DNA of 64,000 nucleotides from Atopomonas hussainii (lineage in GTDB: Bacteria > Pseudomonadota > Gammaproteobacteria > Pseudomonadales > Pseudomonadaceae): NCBI RefSeq assembly GCF_900109735.1, contig NZ_FOAS01000011.1:62001-126000 (forward strand). The letters are read 5' to 3'. Made by a program: the position numbers and the translations under genes. The notes beneath the pieces are model-generated. The model did not search any database. It was not told where the DNA came from and saw nothing but the letters and a program-made list of their open reading frames with translations. This document shows positions 57,043 to 64,000 of this stretch, piece after piece. Position 1 is the stretch's first letter; every line of letters begins with the position of its first letter.

Positions 57043-58098
57043 ATGATTGAACAGGACCGCCTGATTACCGCCGCTGCCAGCCCGCGTGAGCGTGAAGAGC
57101 AGCAAGACCGCGCCATCCGCCCGTTAAAACTGACCGACTACACCGGTCAAGCCACGGTGCGTGAGCAAATGGCGCTGTTTATTCAGGCCGCCCGCCAGCG
57201 TAATGAAGCGCTCGACCACACGCTGATCTTTGGCCCGCCAGGCCTTGGTAAAACCACGTTGGCGAACATCATCGCCAACGAAATGGGCGTGTCGATCAAA
57301 AGCACCTCAGGCCCAGTGCTGGAGCGCCCGGGTGATTTGGCGGCCTTGCTGACCAACCTTGAAGCCGGCGATGTGCTGTTTGTCGATGAAATCCACCGCC
57401 TTTCCCCGGTGGTGGAAGAGGTGTTGTATCCGGCGATGGAAGACTACCAGTTGGATATCATGATCGGCGAAGGCCCCGCCGCACGCTCTATCAAGCTGGA
57501 TTTGCCGCCGTTTACCTTGGTCGGTGCTACCACGCGTGCCGGCTCGCTGACCTCGCCGCTGCGTGATCGCTTCGGCATTGTGCAGCGCTTGGAGTTTTAT
57601 CAGGTGGCTGACTTAGCGACGATTGTTAGCCGCTCGGCGCAGATTCTGGGTTTGAGTATCGATAACCAAGGCGCGTTAGAAATTGCCCGTCGCGCCCGTG
57701 GCACCCCGCGGATTGCCAATCGCTTACTGCGCCGTGTGCGCGATTTTGCCGAGGTGCGCGGGCAGGGTGTGATCAGCGCACAGATCGCGGATCAGGCGCT
57801 GAATCTTTTAGATGTGGATGCCTGTGGCTTCGACCACCAAGACCGACGTCTACTGCTGGCGATGATGGAAAAGTTCGATGGCGGCCCAGTGGGGGTAGAA
57901 AGCTTGGCCGCAGCCATTGGCGAAGAGCGCCACACCATCGAGGATGTGCTCGAGCCTTATCTGATTCAACAGGGTTTTATGATGCGCACGCCGCGCGGCC
58001 GGGTGGTCACACGGCATGCCTATTTGCACTTTGGTTTGAACTTGCCCAAGCGCCTAAACGAGCCTGTGAGCAACGATTTATTCGCAGGCGACGAATAA
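57043..58098 (+). CDS. ruvB: Holliday junction branch migration ATPase RuvB
   Basis: A AAA+ motor of 351 residues. Walker [10 protein letters not shown], Walker [11 protein letters not shown], sensor 1 [20 protein letters not shown] with the arginine finger region, and the C-terminal winged helix ([14 protein letters not shown]). It is the third gene of ruvCAB; a 64-base gap separates it from ruvA. Confidence 0.97.
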   Translation: MIEQDRLITAAASPREREEQQDRAIRPLKLTDYTGQATVREQMALFIQAARQRNEALDHTLIFGPPGLGKTTLANIIANEMGVSIKSTSGPVLERPGDLAALLTNLEAGDVLFVDEIHRLSPVVEEVLYPAMEDYQLDIMIGEGPAARSIKLDLPPFTLVGATTRAGSLTSPLRDRFGIVQRLEFYQVADLATIVSRSAQILGLSIDNQGALEIARRARGTPRIANRLLRRVRDFAEVRGQGVISAQIADQALNLLDVDACGFDHQDRRLLLAMMEKFDGGPVGVESLAAAIGEERHTIEDVLEPYLIQQGFMMRTPRGRVVTRHAYLHFGLNLPKRLNEPVSNDLFAGDE

Positions 58099-58149
58099 CT
58101 GTAAAAAGTCATGTCTGGCCGATTGGCAAGACCTAAGCGAGGCACTAAT

Positions 58150-58584
58150 ATGCGCGCGCCCAATGGCGTCCTGCCATTTGCCCACACGGTGCGGGTCTAC
58201 TACGAAGACACCGATGCGGGCGGGATTGTTTATTACGTCAATTATTTAAAGTTTATGGAGCGGGCTCGCACCGAGGCGCTGCGTCAGCTGGGGTATGCCC
58301 AGTCGCAGTTAGCAGAGGCGAACCTGCTGTTCGTTGTGCATAGCGCAGAGGCGCGTTATCTCAAGCCGGCCAAGCTAGATGACACGCTTTTGGTGCGCAG
58401 CGCGGTGGTGGAACTTGCCCGCGCGAGCCTGGTCTTTGAACAGGTTATCGAACACCAAGACAGCAAAACGCCGCTGTGTCAGGGGCGTTTTAAAGTGGCC
58501 TGTGTACGGGCCGACAATTTAAAACCGCAGGCTTTGCCTGCCACGCTGCGCGAGGCCTTTTCCCGCCAGCTATTGAGTGAATGA
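58150..58584 (+). CDS. ybgC: Tol-Pal-associated acyl-CoA thioesterase YbgC
   Basis: A hotdog-fold thioesterase, 144 residues from ATG 58150, which has GAGG 7 bases upstream; ATG 58111 in frame has no SD. The catalytic motif is [25 protein letters not shown] with the active-site Asp. It is the first gene of the tol-pal operon, 51 bases after ruvB. The family acts on acyl-CoA or acyl-ACP at the membrane. Confidence 0.93.
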   Translation: MRAPNGVLPFAHTVRVYYEDTDAGGIVYYVNYLKFMERARTEALRQLGYAQSQLAEANLLFVVHSAEARYLKPAKLDDTLLVRSAVVELARASLVFEQVIEHQDSKTPLCQGRFKVACVRADNLKPQALPATLREAFSRQLLSE

Positions 58585-58599
58585 CAGGAGAGTCCTTAG

Positions 58600-59295
58600 G
58601 TGGAAGCTAACGCCGCAGATCATATGTCCATGTGGAGCTTGATCAGCAACGCCAGTTTGCTGGTGCAGCTGGTCATGCTCAGCCTAGTCGCCGCCTCGGT
58701 GATCTCTTGGGTGATGATTTTCCAGCGCAGCACCGCGATGCGTGCGGCGAAAAAAGCCCTTGAGAATTTCGAAGATCGCTTCTGGTCAGGCATCGACCTG
58801 TCCAAGCTGTATCGCCAAGCTGGCAGCAGCCCAGACCCCGACAGCGGTGTGGAGCAAATCTTCCGCGCCGGCTTTAAAGAATTCTCGCGCATGCGTCAGC
58901 AGCCGGGTGTTGACCCTGATGCTGTGATGGACGCCGTGCAGCGCGCCATGCGTGTAGCTATCTCGCGCGAAGAAGAAAAGCTCGAACAAGCGCTGCCGTT
59001 TTTGGCCACCGTGGGCTCGACCAGCCCGTATGTGGGGCTGTTCGGCACCGTGTGGGGCATCATGAACTCCTTCCGTGGTCTGGCCCAAGTGCAACAGGCC
59101 ACACTGGCCACGGTGGCGCCGGGTATTGCCGAAGCGCTGATCGCCACTGCGATTGGCCTGTTTGCCGCGATCCCGGCGGTGATTGCCTATAACCGCTTCT
59201 CTGCCCGTGCAGAAAACCTGATCGGCCGTTATTACACCTTCGCCGATGAGTTCAGCAGCATTCTGCACCGCAAAGTACACACCAAGGACGACTGA
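58600..59295 (+). CDS. tolQ: Tol-Pal system protein TolQ
   Basis: An inner-membrane proton-channel subunit (MotA/ExbB family), 231 residues with three transmembrane helices; VGSTSPYVGLFGTVWGIMNSFRGL and ALIATAIGLFAAIPAVIAYNRF are diagnostic. GTG start at 58600 supported by AGGAG 9 bases upstream and by alignment of MEANAADHMSMWSLI with Pseudomonas TolQ. With TolR it powers TolA. Confidence 0.96.
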   Translation: MEANAADHMSMWSLISNASLLVQLVMLSLVAASVISWVMIFQRSTAMRAAKKALENFEDRFWSGIDLSKLYRQAGSSPDPDSGVEQIFRAGFKEFSRMRQQPGVDPDAVMDAVQRAMRVAISREEEKLEQALPFLATVGSTSPYVGLFGTVWGIMNSFRGLAQVQQATLATVAPGIAEALIATAIGLFAAIPAVIAYNRFSARAENLIGRYYTFADEFSSILHRKVHTKDD

Positions 59296-59305
59296 GGACA
59301 GACTG

Positions 59306-59770
59306 ATGGGTCCGATGCGAGTGCGCAGCAAGCGCAAGCCAGTCGCCGAAATGAACGTAGTGCCGTACATCGACGTGATGTTGGTGCTGTTGGTGATTTT
59401 CATGGTGACCGCCCCGATGCTTAACCAAGGCGTTAAGGTGGATCTGCCGAAGGTTTCCAGCGAAGTGTTGCCGCAAGACAACAACGCCAAAGTGCTGACT
59501 ATCTCTATCAAGGCTGACAAAACCTACTACTGGAACACCGGCGATGCGGTACAAACCGAGCAGGAAAAAAGCAGCGAAACGGCCGTTAGCCTAGAAGAGC
59601 TAGTGCAAGCCGCTGGTGCCATCCTGCGCCAGAACGCTACAGGCGGGCAGGCTATTCAGGTATTTGTGCGCGCCGACAAAGCGGTGGATTACGGCAGCGT
59701 GATGGCGGTGATGGGCGGTTTGCAGGAAGCCGGTATTACTAATGTTGGCTTGATTACCGAAGCACCCTGA
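59306..59770 (+). CDS. tolR: Tol-Pal system protein TolR
   Basis: An ExbD-family protein of 154 residues. One transmembrane helix with the proton-path Asp (VVPYIDVMLVLLVIFMVTAP), then a periplasmic peptidoglycan-binding domain. ATG 59306 follows GAGGACA; ATG 59315 is possible. The end (GGLQEAGITNVGLITEAP) is typical of Pseudomonas. The stop overlaps the tolA start (TGATG). Confidence 0.95.
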   Translation: MGPMRVRSKRKPVAEMNVVPYIDVMLVLLVIFMVTAPMLNQGVKVDLPKVSSEVLPQDNNAKVLTISIKADKTYYWNTGDAVQTEQEKSSETAVSLEELVQAAGAILRQNATGGQAIQVFVRADKAVDYGSVMAVMGGLQEAGITNVGLITEAP

Positions 59771-60720
59771 TGGAAGAGCGCGCGCGTCCCTCATCGCAGA
59801 GCTATTTCTGGCCGATTACTTGGGCAGTCACCATTCACGTGGTGTTGTTTGCTTTGCTGTTTGTGAGCTTTCAGTTCACCCCGGATTTGCCGCCGGCTAA
59901 GCCGATCGTGACGGCGACTTTAGTGTCGTTAAAGTCCAAGAGCCCAGCGCAGGTGCAAACCAATCAGAAAATTGCTGGCGAAGCGAAGAAAACTGCTGCC
60001 CAGCAATACGAAGCTGAGCAGCTAGAGCAGAAAAAAGCCGAAGCGCAAAAACAAGCCGAGGCGAAGAAGGCCGCTGAAGTAAAGAAAGCCGAAGACGCTA
60101 AGAAACAAGCCGAAGCGAAGAAGCAAGAAGACGCGAAAAAAGCTGCCGAAGCGAAAAAGCAGGCCGAGATAGCTAAAAAGAAAGCCGCCGACGAAGCCGC
60201 AAAAAAGAAAGCGGCCGAAGACGCGAAGAAAAAAGCCGCTGAAGAAGCGCGCAAAAAGGCCGAAGCCGAGAAGGCGCGTAAGAAAGCTGCCGAAGACGCC
60301 AAGCGAGCCGCCGATGCCGCTAAGCGCAAGGCGCAAGCCGATGCTAAAGCCAAAGCGCTGGCTGAGCTGATGAGCGACGAGCCGCAGCACCAGATGGCCA
60401 TGGGCGAAGAGTTGGGCGACCAAGTCACCGCCAGCTTCGATGACTTGATCGTGCGTTTGGTCAGTGAGCAGTGGTCGCGCCCGCCGTCGGCACGTAACGG
60501 CATGAGTGTGGAAGTGCTGATTGAAATGCTGCCGTCGGGGCAAATCATTAACGTCAGCGTCACGCGCAGCAGTAACGATGCCGCGTTTGACCAGTCTGCT
60601 ATCGCCGCTGTGCGCAACGTGGCACGCATCCCAGAGATGCAGCAGCTGGATCGTGCTAGTTTTGACCGCTATTACCGTCAGCGGCGAATGATTTTTAAAC
60701 CGGAGGATTTGTCTCTGTGA
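59770..60720 (+). CDS. tolA: Tol-Pal system protein TolA
   Basis: 316 residues: N-terminal anchor ([19 protein letters not shown], about 17-35), a long Lys/Ala/Glu-rich helix (about 65-200) made of AAEAKKQ-like repeats that spans the periplasm, and a globular C-terminal domain (about 215-316) that contacts TolB/Pal and is a target of phages and bacteriocins. The repeat region makes long antisense open frames that are not genes. The stop overlaps the tolB GTG. Confidence 0.95.
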   Translation: MEERARPSSQSYFWPITWAVTIHVVLFALLFVSFQFTPDLPPAKPIVTATLVSLKSKSPAQVQTNQKIAGEAKKTAAQQYEAEQLEQKKAEAQKQAEAKKAAEVKKAEDAKKQAEAKKQEDAKKAAEAKKQAEIAKKKAADEAAKKKAAEDAKKKAAEEARKKAEAEKARKKAAEDAKRAADAAKRKAQADAKAKALAELMSDEPQHQMAMGEELGDQVTASFDDLIVRLVSEQWSRPPSARNGMSVEVLIEMLPSGQIINVSVTRSSNDAAFDQSAIAAVRNVARIPEMQQLDRASFDRYYRQRRMIFKPEDLSL

Positions 60721-62012
60721 ATATCGTAAAGAGCCTGGTTTTATTGGCGTTGGTCTGGGCTGGGATGGCCCAAGCGGCCGACCCATTGGTGGTGTCACAT
60801 GGCGCCGACCGCGCGATTCCTATCGCTGTGGTGCCGTTTGGCTGGCAGGGCGGCGCTATGCTGCCCGAAGACATGGCCGAGATCATCGGTAACGACCTGC
60901 GTAACTCCGGTTACTTCGAGCCGATCCCACGGCAGAACATGCTGAGCATGCCCAACAGCGCTGAAGGCGTGTTCTATCGCGACTGGAAGGCCCTCGGCGC
61001 GCAGTACGTATTGGTTGGTAATGTGGTGCCCGACGGCGGCCGCTTGTCGATCACTTACGGCGTGTTTAACGTCTCCACCGAGCAGCAGATTCTCACCGGC
61101 AACGTCGGCGGCACGCAGCAGCAGCTGCGCGACATGGCGCACTACATCAGTGATCAGTCGTTTGAAAAAATGACCGGCGTAAAAGGCGCGTTTTCGACCC
61201 GTCTGCTTTACGTCACGGCAGAAAACCTAGCCACCAATAACACCCGCTACACCTTGCAGCGTGCCGACTACGACGGTGCCCGTGCGGTGACCTTGCTGCA
61301 ATCGCGTGAGCCGATTTTGTCGCCGACCTTCGCGCCGGATGGCAAGCGCATTGCCTACGTGTCGTTTGAACAAAAGCGCCCGCGCATTTTTATTCAGCAT
61401 ATCGATACCGGTCGCCGTGAGCAGATCACCAACTTTGAAGGCCTAAACGGTGCGCCGGCGTTCTCGCCGGATGGCAACCGCTTGGCGTTTGTGTTGTCGC
61501 GTGACGGCAACCCAGAAATCTATGTGATGAATTTGATGACCCGTCAGTTGAGCCGAGTGACCAATCACTTCGCCATCGATACCGAACCCTTCTGGGGCGC
61601 TGATGGGCAAACGCTGTATTTCACTTCGGACCGCGCCGGTAAACCACAGATTTACCGCACCAATGTTAATGGTGGCAGCGCTGAAAGGGTGACGTTCGTT
61701 GGCAACTACAATGCCAACCCCAAGCTGTCGGCTGACGGAAAGACCATGGTGATGGTGCATCGTCAGGATGGTTACCACGTGTTCCAAGTGGCGGCGTTTG
61801 ATCTACAAACCAGCCGCTTACGGATCCTGTCGCAAACCAACCTTGATGAGTCGCCAACGGTTGCCGCTAATGGCACCATGCTTATTTACGCGACCCGCCA
61901 GCAAGGCCGTGGTGTGCTTATGCTCGTTTCTACCAACGGGCGTGTGCGCATTCCGCTGCCAACCGCACAGGGTGATGTGCGTGAACCTTCTTTGTCACCG
62001 TTCCTGCGTTAA
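60717..62012 (+). CDS. tolB: Tol-Pal system periplasmic protein TolB
   Basis: 431 residues with signal peptide ([14 protein letters not shown]). An N-terminal alpha/beta domain is followed by a beta-propeller with repeats such as [31 protein letters not shown] and [15 protein letters not shown]. It binds Pal. GTG 60717 overlaps the tolA stop by 4 bases; GGAGG lies 10 bases upstream. Confidence 0.96.
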   Translation: MNIVKSLVLLALVWAGMAQAADPLVVSHGADRAIPIAVVPFGWQGGAMLPEDMAEIIGNDLRNSGYFEPIPRQNMLSMPNSAEGVFYRDWKALGAQYVLVGNVVPDGGRLSITYGVFNVSTEQQILTGNVGGTQQQLRDMAHYISDQSFEKMTGVKGAFSTRLLYVTAENLATNNTRYTLQRADYDGARAVTLLQSREPILSPTFAPDGKRIAYVSFEQKRPRIFIQHIDTGRREQITNFEGLNGAPAFSPDGNRLAFVLSRDGNPEIYVMNLMTRQLSRVTNHFAIDTEPFWGADGQTLYFTSDRAGKPQIYRTNVNGGSAERVTFVGNYNANPKLSADGKTMVMVHRQDGYHVFQVAAFDLQTSRLRILSQTNLDESPTVAANGTMLIYATRQQGRGVLMLVSTNGRVRIPLPTAQGDVREPSLSPFLR

Positions 62013-62068
62013 GGTCGGGACAAACAACCTTTGTTAACTGATGCACTTTTGCAATCTGGGGAAATACC

Positions 62069-62569
62069 ATGGAAATGTTCAAATTCGGTAAGTTGGCTGC
62101 TCTGAGCCTGGCTCTGGCTATCGCTGCAGGCTGTTCTTCTAAAGGCGGTGACTCTGCCGGTGAAGGCGCTGTTGATCCTAACGCTGGCTACGGCGCTAAC
62201 AGCGGTGCAGTAGATGGCAGCCTGAGCGCTCAAGAAGCCGCTCTGCGCGCTATCACTACTTTCTACTTCGAGTACGACAGCTCTGACCTGAAGCCAGAAG
62301 CTATGCAGGCTCTGGACGTGCACGCTAAAGACCTGAAAGCCAACGGCAACCGCGTAGTGCTGGAAGGCCACGCTGACGAGCGCGGCACCCGTGAGTACAA
62401 CATGGCTCTGGGCGAGCGTCGTGCCGGTGCGGTACAGCGTTACCTGGTCCTGCAGGGCGTGTCTCCGGCTCAGCTGGAGCTGGTGTCCTACGGTGAAGAG
62501 CGTCCGGTGGCTATGGGCACCAGCGAAGAAAGCTGGGCGCAGAACCGTCGCGTAGAACTGCGCAAGTAA
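62069..62569 (+). CDS. pal: Peptidoglycan-associated lipoprotein Pal (OprL)
   Basis: An outer-membrane lipoprotein, 166 residues. Lipobox LAIAAGC; the OmpA-like domain has [40 protein letters not shown] and QNRRVELRK, which bind meso-DAP of peptidoglycan. Codon use is strongly biased (GCT for Ala) compared with neighbours, as expected for an abundant protein. It follows tolB by 56 bases. Confidence 0.97.
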   Translation: MEMFKFGKLAALSLALAIAAGCSSKGGDSAGEGAVDPNAGYGANSGAVDGSLSAQEAALRAITTFYFEYDSSDLKPEAMQALDVHAKDLKANGNRVVLEGHADERGTREYNMALGERRAGAVQRYLVLQGVSPAQLELVSYGEERPVAMGTSEESWAQNRRVELRK

Positions 62570-62629
62570 GTTCTGAGCGAGGCGCTAGTCATCTGGCGCC
62601 TCACCCCTGTTACGCAAGAGGATCGAAGA

Positions 62630-63427
62630 ATGTCGTTGACCAGGAACGTACTGTTTACTGCTGCACTGTTGCCGCTGTTGGCGCAGGCCGAAGTCCAGGT
62701 GGTGGATAACTCCGCTCAGCTGGGTGGCTATGCCAACAATGCCTATGGCAACAACACGGCGTATGCGGGCGGCCCAGCGACGGCACCTTCGGCGCAGGGT
62801 GGGTTGTTTCTCCAGCTGCAACAGATGGAGCAAGAACTCACTCGCTTGCGTGGCATGGTTGAAGAGCAGCAGTACAAGATTCAGCAGTTAGAGCGCGACA
62901 GCAAAGAGCGCTATGACGATTTGAATAGCCGCTTGGGCTCGGGGGCGCCTGTCGCTCCAGTGCAGGCAGGCAGCGGTGCCGTGGATGCTTCGCAAGCACC
63001 GACACCACCAGTGGCGCAACAACCAGCGCCTGCGGCCAACGCCGCTCCGGCTGACCCGGAAAAAGAAAAGCTGTATTACGAAGCCGCGTTCGATCTGATC
63101 AAGAACAAAGACTTCGATAATGCCATCAAGGCCTTCAATGCCTTCCTGCGTAAGTATCCGCAGAGTGCCTATGCCGGTAATGCTCAGTATTGGCTGGGTG
63201 AAGTGCATTTAGCGCAAGGCAGCCTGCAAGACGCCGGTAAGGCCTTTGCCTTGGTGAATCAGAATTACGCCAGCCATGCCAAAGTCAGCGATGCGCTGTA
63301 CAAGTTGGGCGTGGTGGAACAGCGCTTGGGCAATGCCGATAGAGCGCGCACTATCTTCCAGCAAGTGGCTGCGCAATACCCGAGCTCTTCAGCAGCGGGT
63401 TTGGCCAAGCGCGAACTCGGCCAGTAA
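62630..63427 (+). CDS. cpoB: Cell division coordinator CpoB (YbgF)
   Basis: 265 residues: signal peptide (FTAALLPLLAQA), an N-terminal coiled coil for trimerisation (LFLQLQQMEQELTRLRGMVEEQQYKIQQLERD, about 62-95), a Pro/Ala-rich linker, and a C-terminal TPR domain of three repeats (about 145-260). CpoB links Tol energy state with PBP1B during septal peptidoglycan synthesis. It is the last gene of tol-pal and is followed by a terminator. Confidence 0.93.
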   Translation: MSLTRNVLFTAALLPLLAQAEVQVVDNSAQLGGYANNAYGNNTAYAGGPATAPSAQGGLFLQLQQMEQELTRLRGMVEEQQYKIQQLERDSKERYDDLNSRLGSGAPVAPVQAGSGAVDASQAPTPPVAQQPAPAANAAPADPEKEKLYYEAAFDLIKNKDFDNAIKAFNAFLRKYPQSAYAGNAQYWLGEVHLAQGSLQDAGKAFALVNQNYASHAKVSDALYKLGVVEQRLGNADRARTIFQQVAAQYPSSSAAGLAKRELGQ

Positions 63428-63440
63428 CACCCTCTAACTG

Positions 63441-63479
63441 ACTGGCTTGTCAGCAAGGCAAGCCAGTTAAGTGTTTTTT
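63441..63479 (+). terminator. Intrinsic terminator of the tol-pal-cpoB operon
   Basis: A 9-bp stem ACTGGCTTG / CAAGCCAGT with a 9-base loop, then TAAGTGTTTTTT. Confidence 0.7.
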
Positions 63480-63482
63480 CAG

Positions 63483-63488
63483 TACAAT
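63483..63488 (+). promoter_or_regulatory. Possible -10 element for queE
   Basis: TACAAT (5 of 6 consensus) 60 bases before queE; no good -35 at normal spacing because the terminator occupies that region. Confidence 0.35.
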
Positions 63489-63510
63489 CCCGCGCCTGTT
63501 TAACTGCGGA

Positions 63511-63538
63511 GGCGGACAGCCTGTTTCGCTGTCACGCC
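63511..63538 (+). other. Hairpin in the queE leader
   Basis: GACAGC / GCTGTC with loop CTGTTTC, extended by GGCG / CGCC across one bulged A. Its foot overlaps the only good SD-like sequence, GGAGG at 63508-63512. Confidence 0.4.
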
Positions 63539-63548
63539 CGTGGATGGT

Positions 63549-64000
63549 ATGAAAGACACCCTGCGTATTACCGAAGTCTTCTATTCGCTGCAGGGCGAAA
63601 CGCGCACCTTGGGTTTGCCCACCGTGTTTGTTCGCCTGACCGGTTGCCCCCTGCGTTGCCAATACTGCGACACCGCTTACGCCTTTGCCGGCGGCGAGCT
63701 GATGAGCCTTGAGGCGATTGTCGCCAAGGTCGCCAGCTTCAACCCGCGCTATGTCTGTGTGACTGGCGGCGAGCCGTTGGCGCAGCCCAATGCACTGCCT
63801 TTGCTACGCCTGCTGTGTGACGCCGGTTATGAGGTATCGCTGGAAACCAGCGGCGCCATCGATGTCACCGGCGTTGATCCGCGAGTGGTGAAAGTGCTGG
63901 ACTTAAAAACCCCAGGCTCGGCGGAAGTGGCGCGCAATCGTTACGACAACATCGCACTGCTTAATCCGCACGATCAGGTGAAGTTCGTGATCTGTTCGCG
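63549..64000 (+). CDS. queE: 7-carboxy-7-deazaguanine synthase QueE (3' end outside window)
   Basis: A radical SAM enzyme of the queuosine/preQ0 pathway, converting 6-carboxytetrahydropterin to 7-carboxy-7-deazaguanine. The visible 150 residues start MKDTLRITEVFYSLQGET and contain the radical SAM cluster motif in the form C-x3-C-x2-C (GCPLRCQYCDT), then VCVTGGEPLAQ. GTG 63540 is an in-frame alternative start. The SD is poor at either start. It is separate from tol-pal, with its own terminator-separated leader. Confidence 0.95.
   Translation, partial: MKDTLRITEVFYSLQGETRTLGLPTVFVRLTGCPLRCQYCDTAYAFAGGELMSLEAIVAKVASFNPRYVCVTGGEPLAQPNALPLLRLLCDAGYEVSLETSGAIDVTGVDPRVVKVLDLKTPGSAEVARNRYDNIALLNPHDQVKFVICS

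Noticed and set aside
59964-60798. Two long minus-strand frames (221 and 258 codons) rich in Ala/Ser or Phe/Leu/Gly
   Set aside because: They are antisense to the Lys/Ala repeat helix of tolA; the low-complexity codons keep several frames open.
63428-63548. preQ1 riboswitch upstream of queE
   Set aside because: No class I, II or III preQ1 aptamer pattern could be found; only a simple hairpin is present.

Overview
The window is chromosomal DNA from a member of the Pseudomonadaceae (Gammaproteobacteria). The proteins match Pseudomonas families in length and in diagnostic motifs: ClpX of 426 residues, HupB of 90, LdcA of 751, NhaB, FimL, and a PaAP-type aminopeptidase. Gene order also follows Pseudomonas: ppiB-lpxH facing glnS-cysS; folD, tRNAs, tig, clpP, clpX, lon, hupB, tRNA-Asp, ppiD, fabI; the Npp/Yej transporter operon; mltD, gloB, methyltransferase, rnhA, dnaQ, ldcA, nhaB, fimL, nudC; and finally ruvCAB-ybgC-tolQRAB-pal-cpoB-queE. 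Genus and species cannot be fixed from the sequence alone. No rRNA, CRISPR array, prophage or complete insertion sequence was seen.

Layout. 1-1.5 kb: the 3' end of a TPR-like gene and a double-FHA membrane-anchored protein. 1.5-6.3 kb: secreted M28 aminopeptidase, a tandem universal stress protein with an ANR/FNR-type promoter, miaE, lpxH, ppiB. 6.4-9.5 kb: glnS-cysS. 9.6-18.8 kb: an accessory block with a methyltransferase, an AcoR-type sigma-54 activator, and a divergent six-gene ABC importer of the GlpSTPQUV (glycerol) type. Between activator and importer lie a cluster of TGTTCA half-sites and a -24/-12 promoter. 18.8-29.7 kb: folD, tRNA-Arg/His/Leu, tig, clpP, clpX, lon, hupB, tRNA-Asp, ppiD, fabI, i.e. 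protein folding and proteolysis genes around tRNA genes. 29.8-37.2 kb: peptide/nucleoside-peptide importer (nppA1-A2-B-C-D) running into fabI. 37.3-50.2 kb: HDOD protein, mltD, gloB, methyltransferase, rnhA, dnaQ, lysine decarboxylase, NhaB antiporter, FimL, NudC. 50.2-55.8 kb: TSUP permease, small membrane protein, SDR plus phosphotransferase pair, AAA ATPase plus MscS channel pair. 55.8-64 kb: Holliday junction machinery and the Tol-Pal envelope system, ending inside queE.

The points most worth a second look are these. (a) Two related copies, about 75% identical by hand alignment, of a 120-140 bp non-coding element lie at 9.57 and 43.3 kb; the second has 17-bp inverted ends and a TTAT target duplication, so it is MITE-like. 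(b) The two ATPases of the glycerol-type importer are degenerate in complementary ways, predicting one canonical and one degenerate ATP site. (c) The sigma-54 regulatory region of that importer has a readable architecture. (d) An AAA ATPase is paired with an MscS channel. (e) The lon promoter and start codon signals conflict. All functions are assigned by motif recognition and synteny; no database search was possible.
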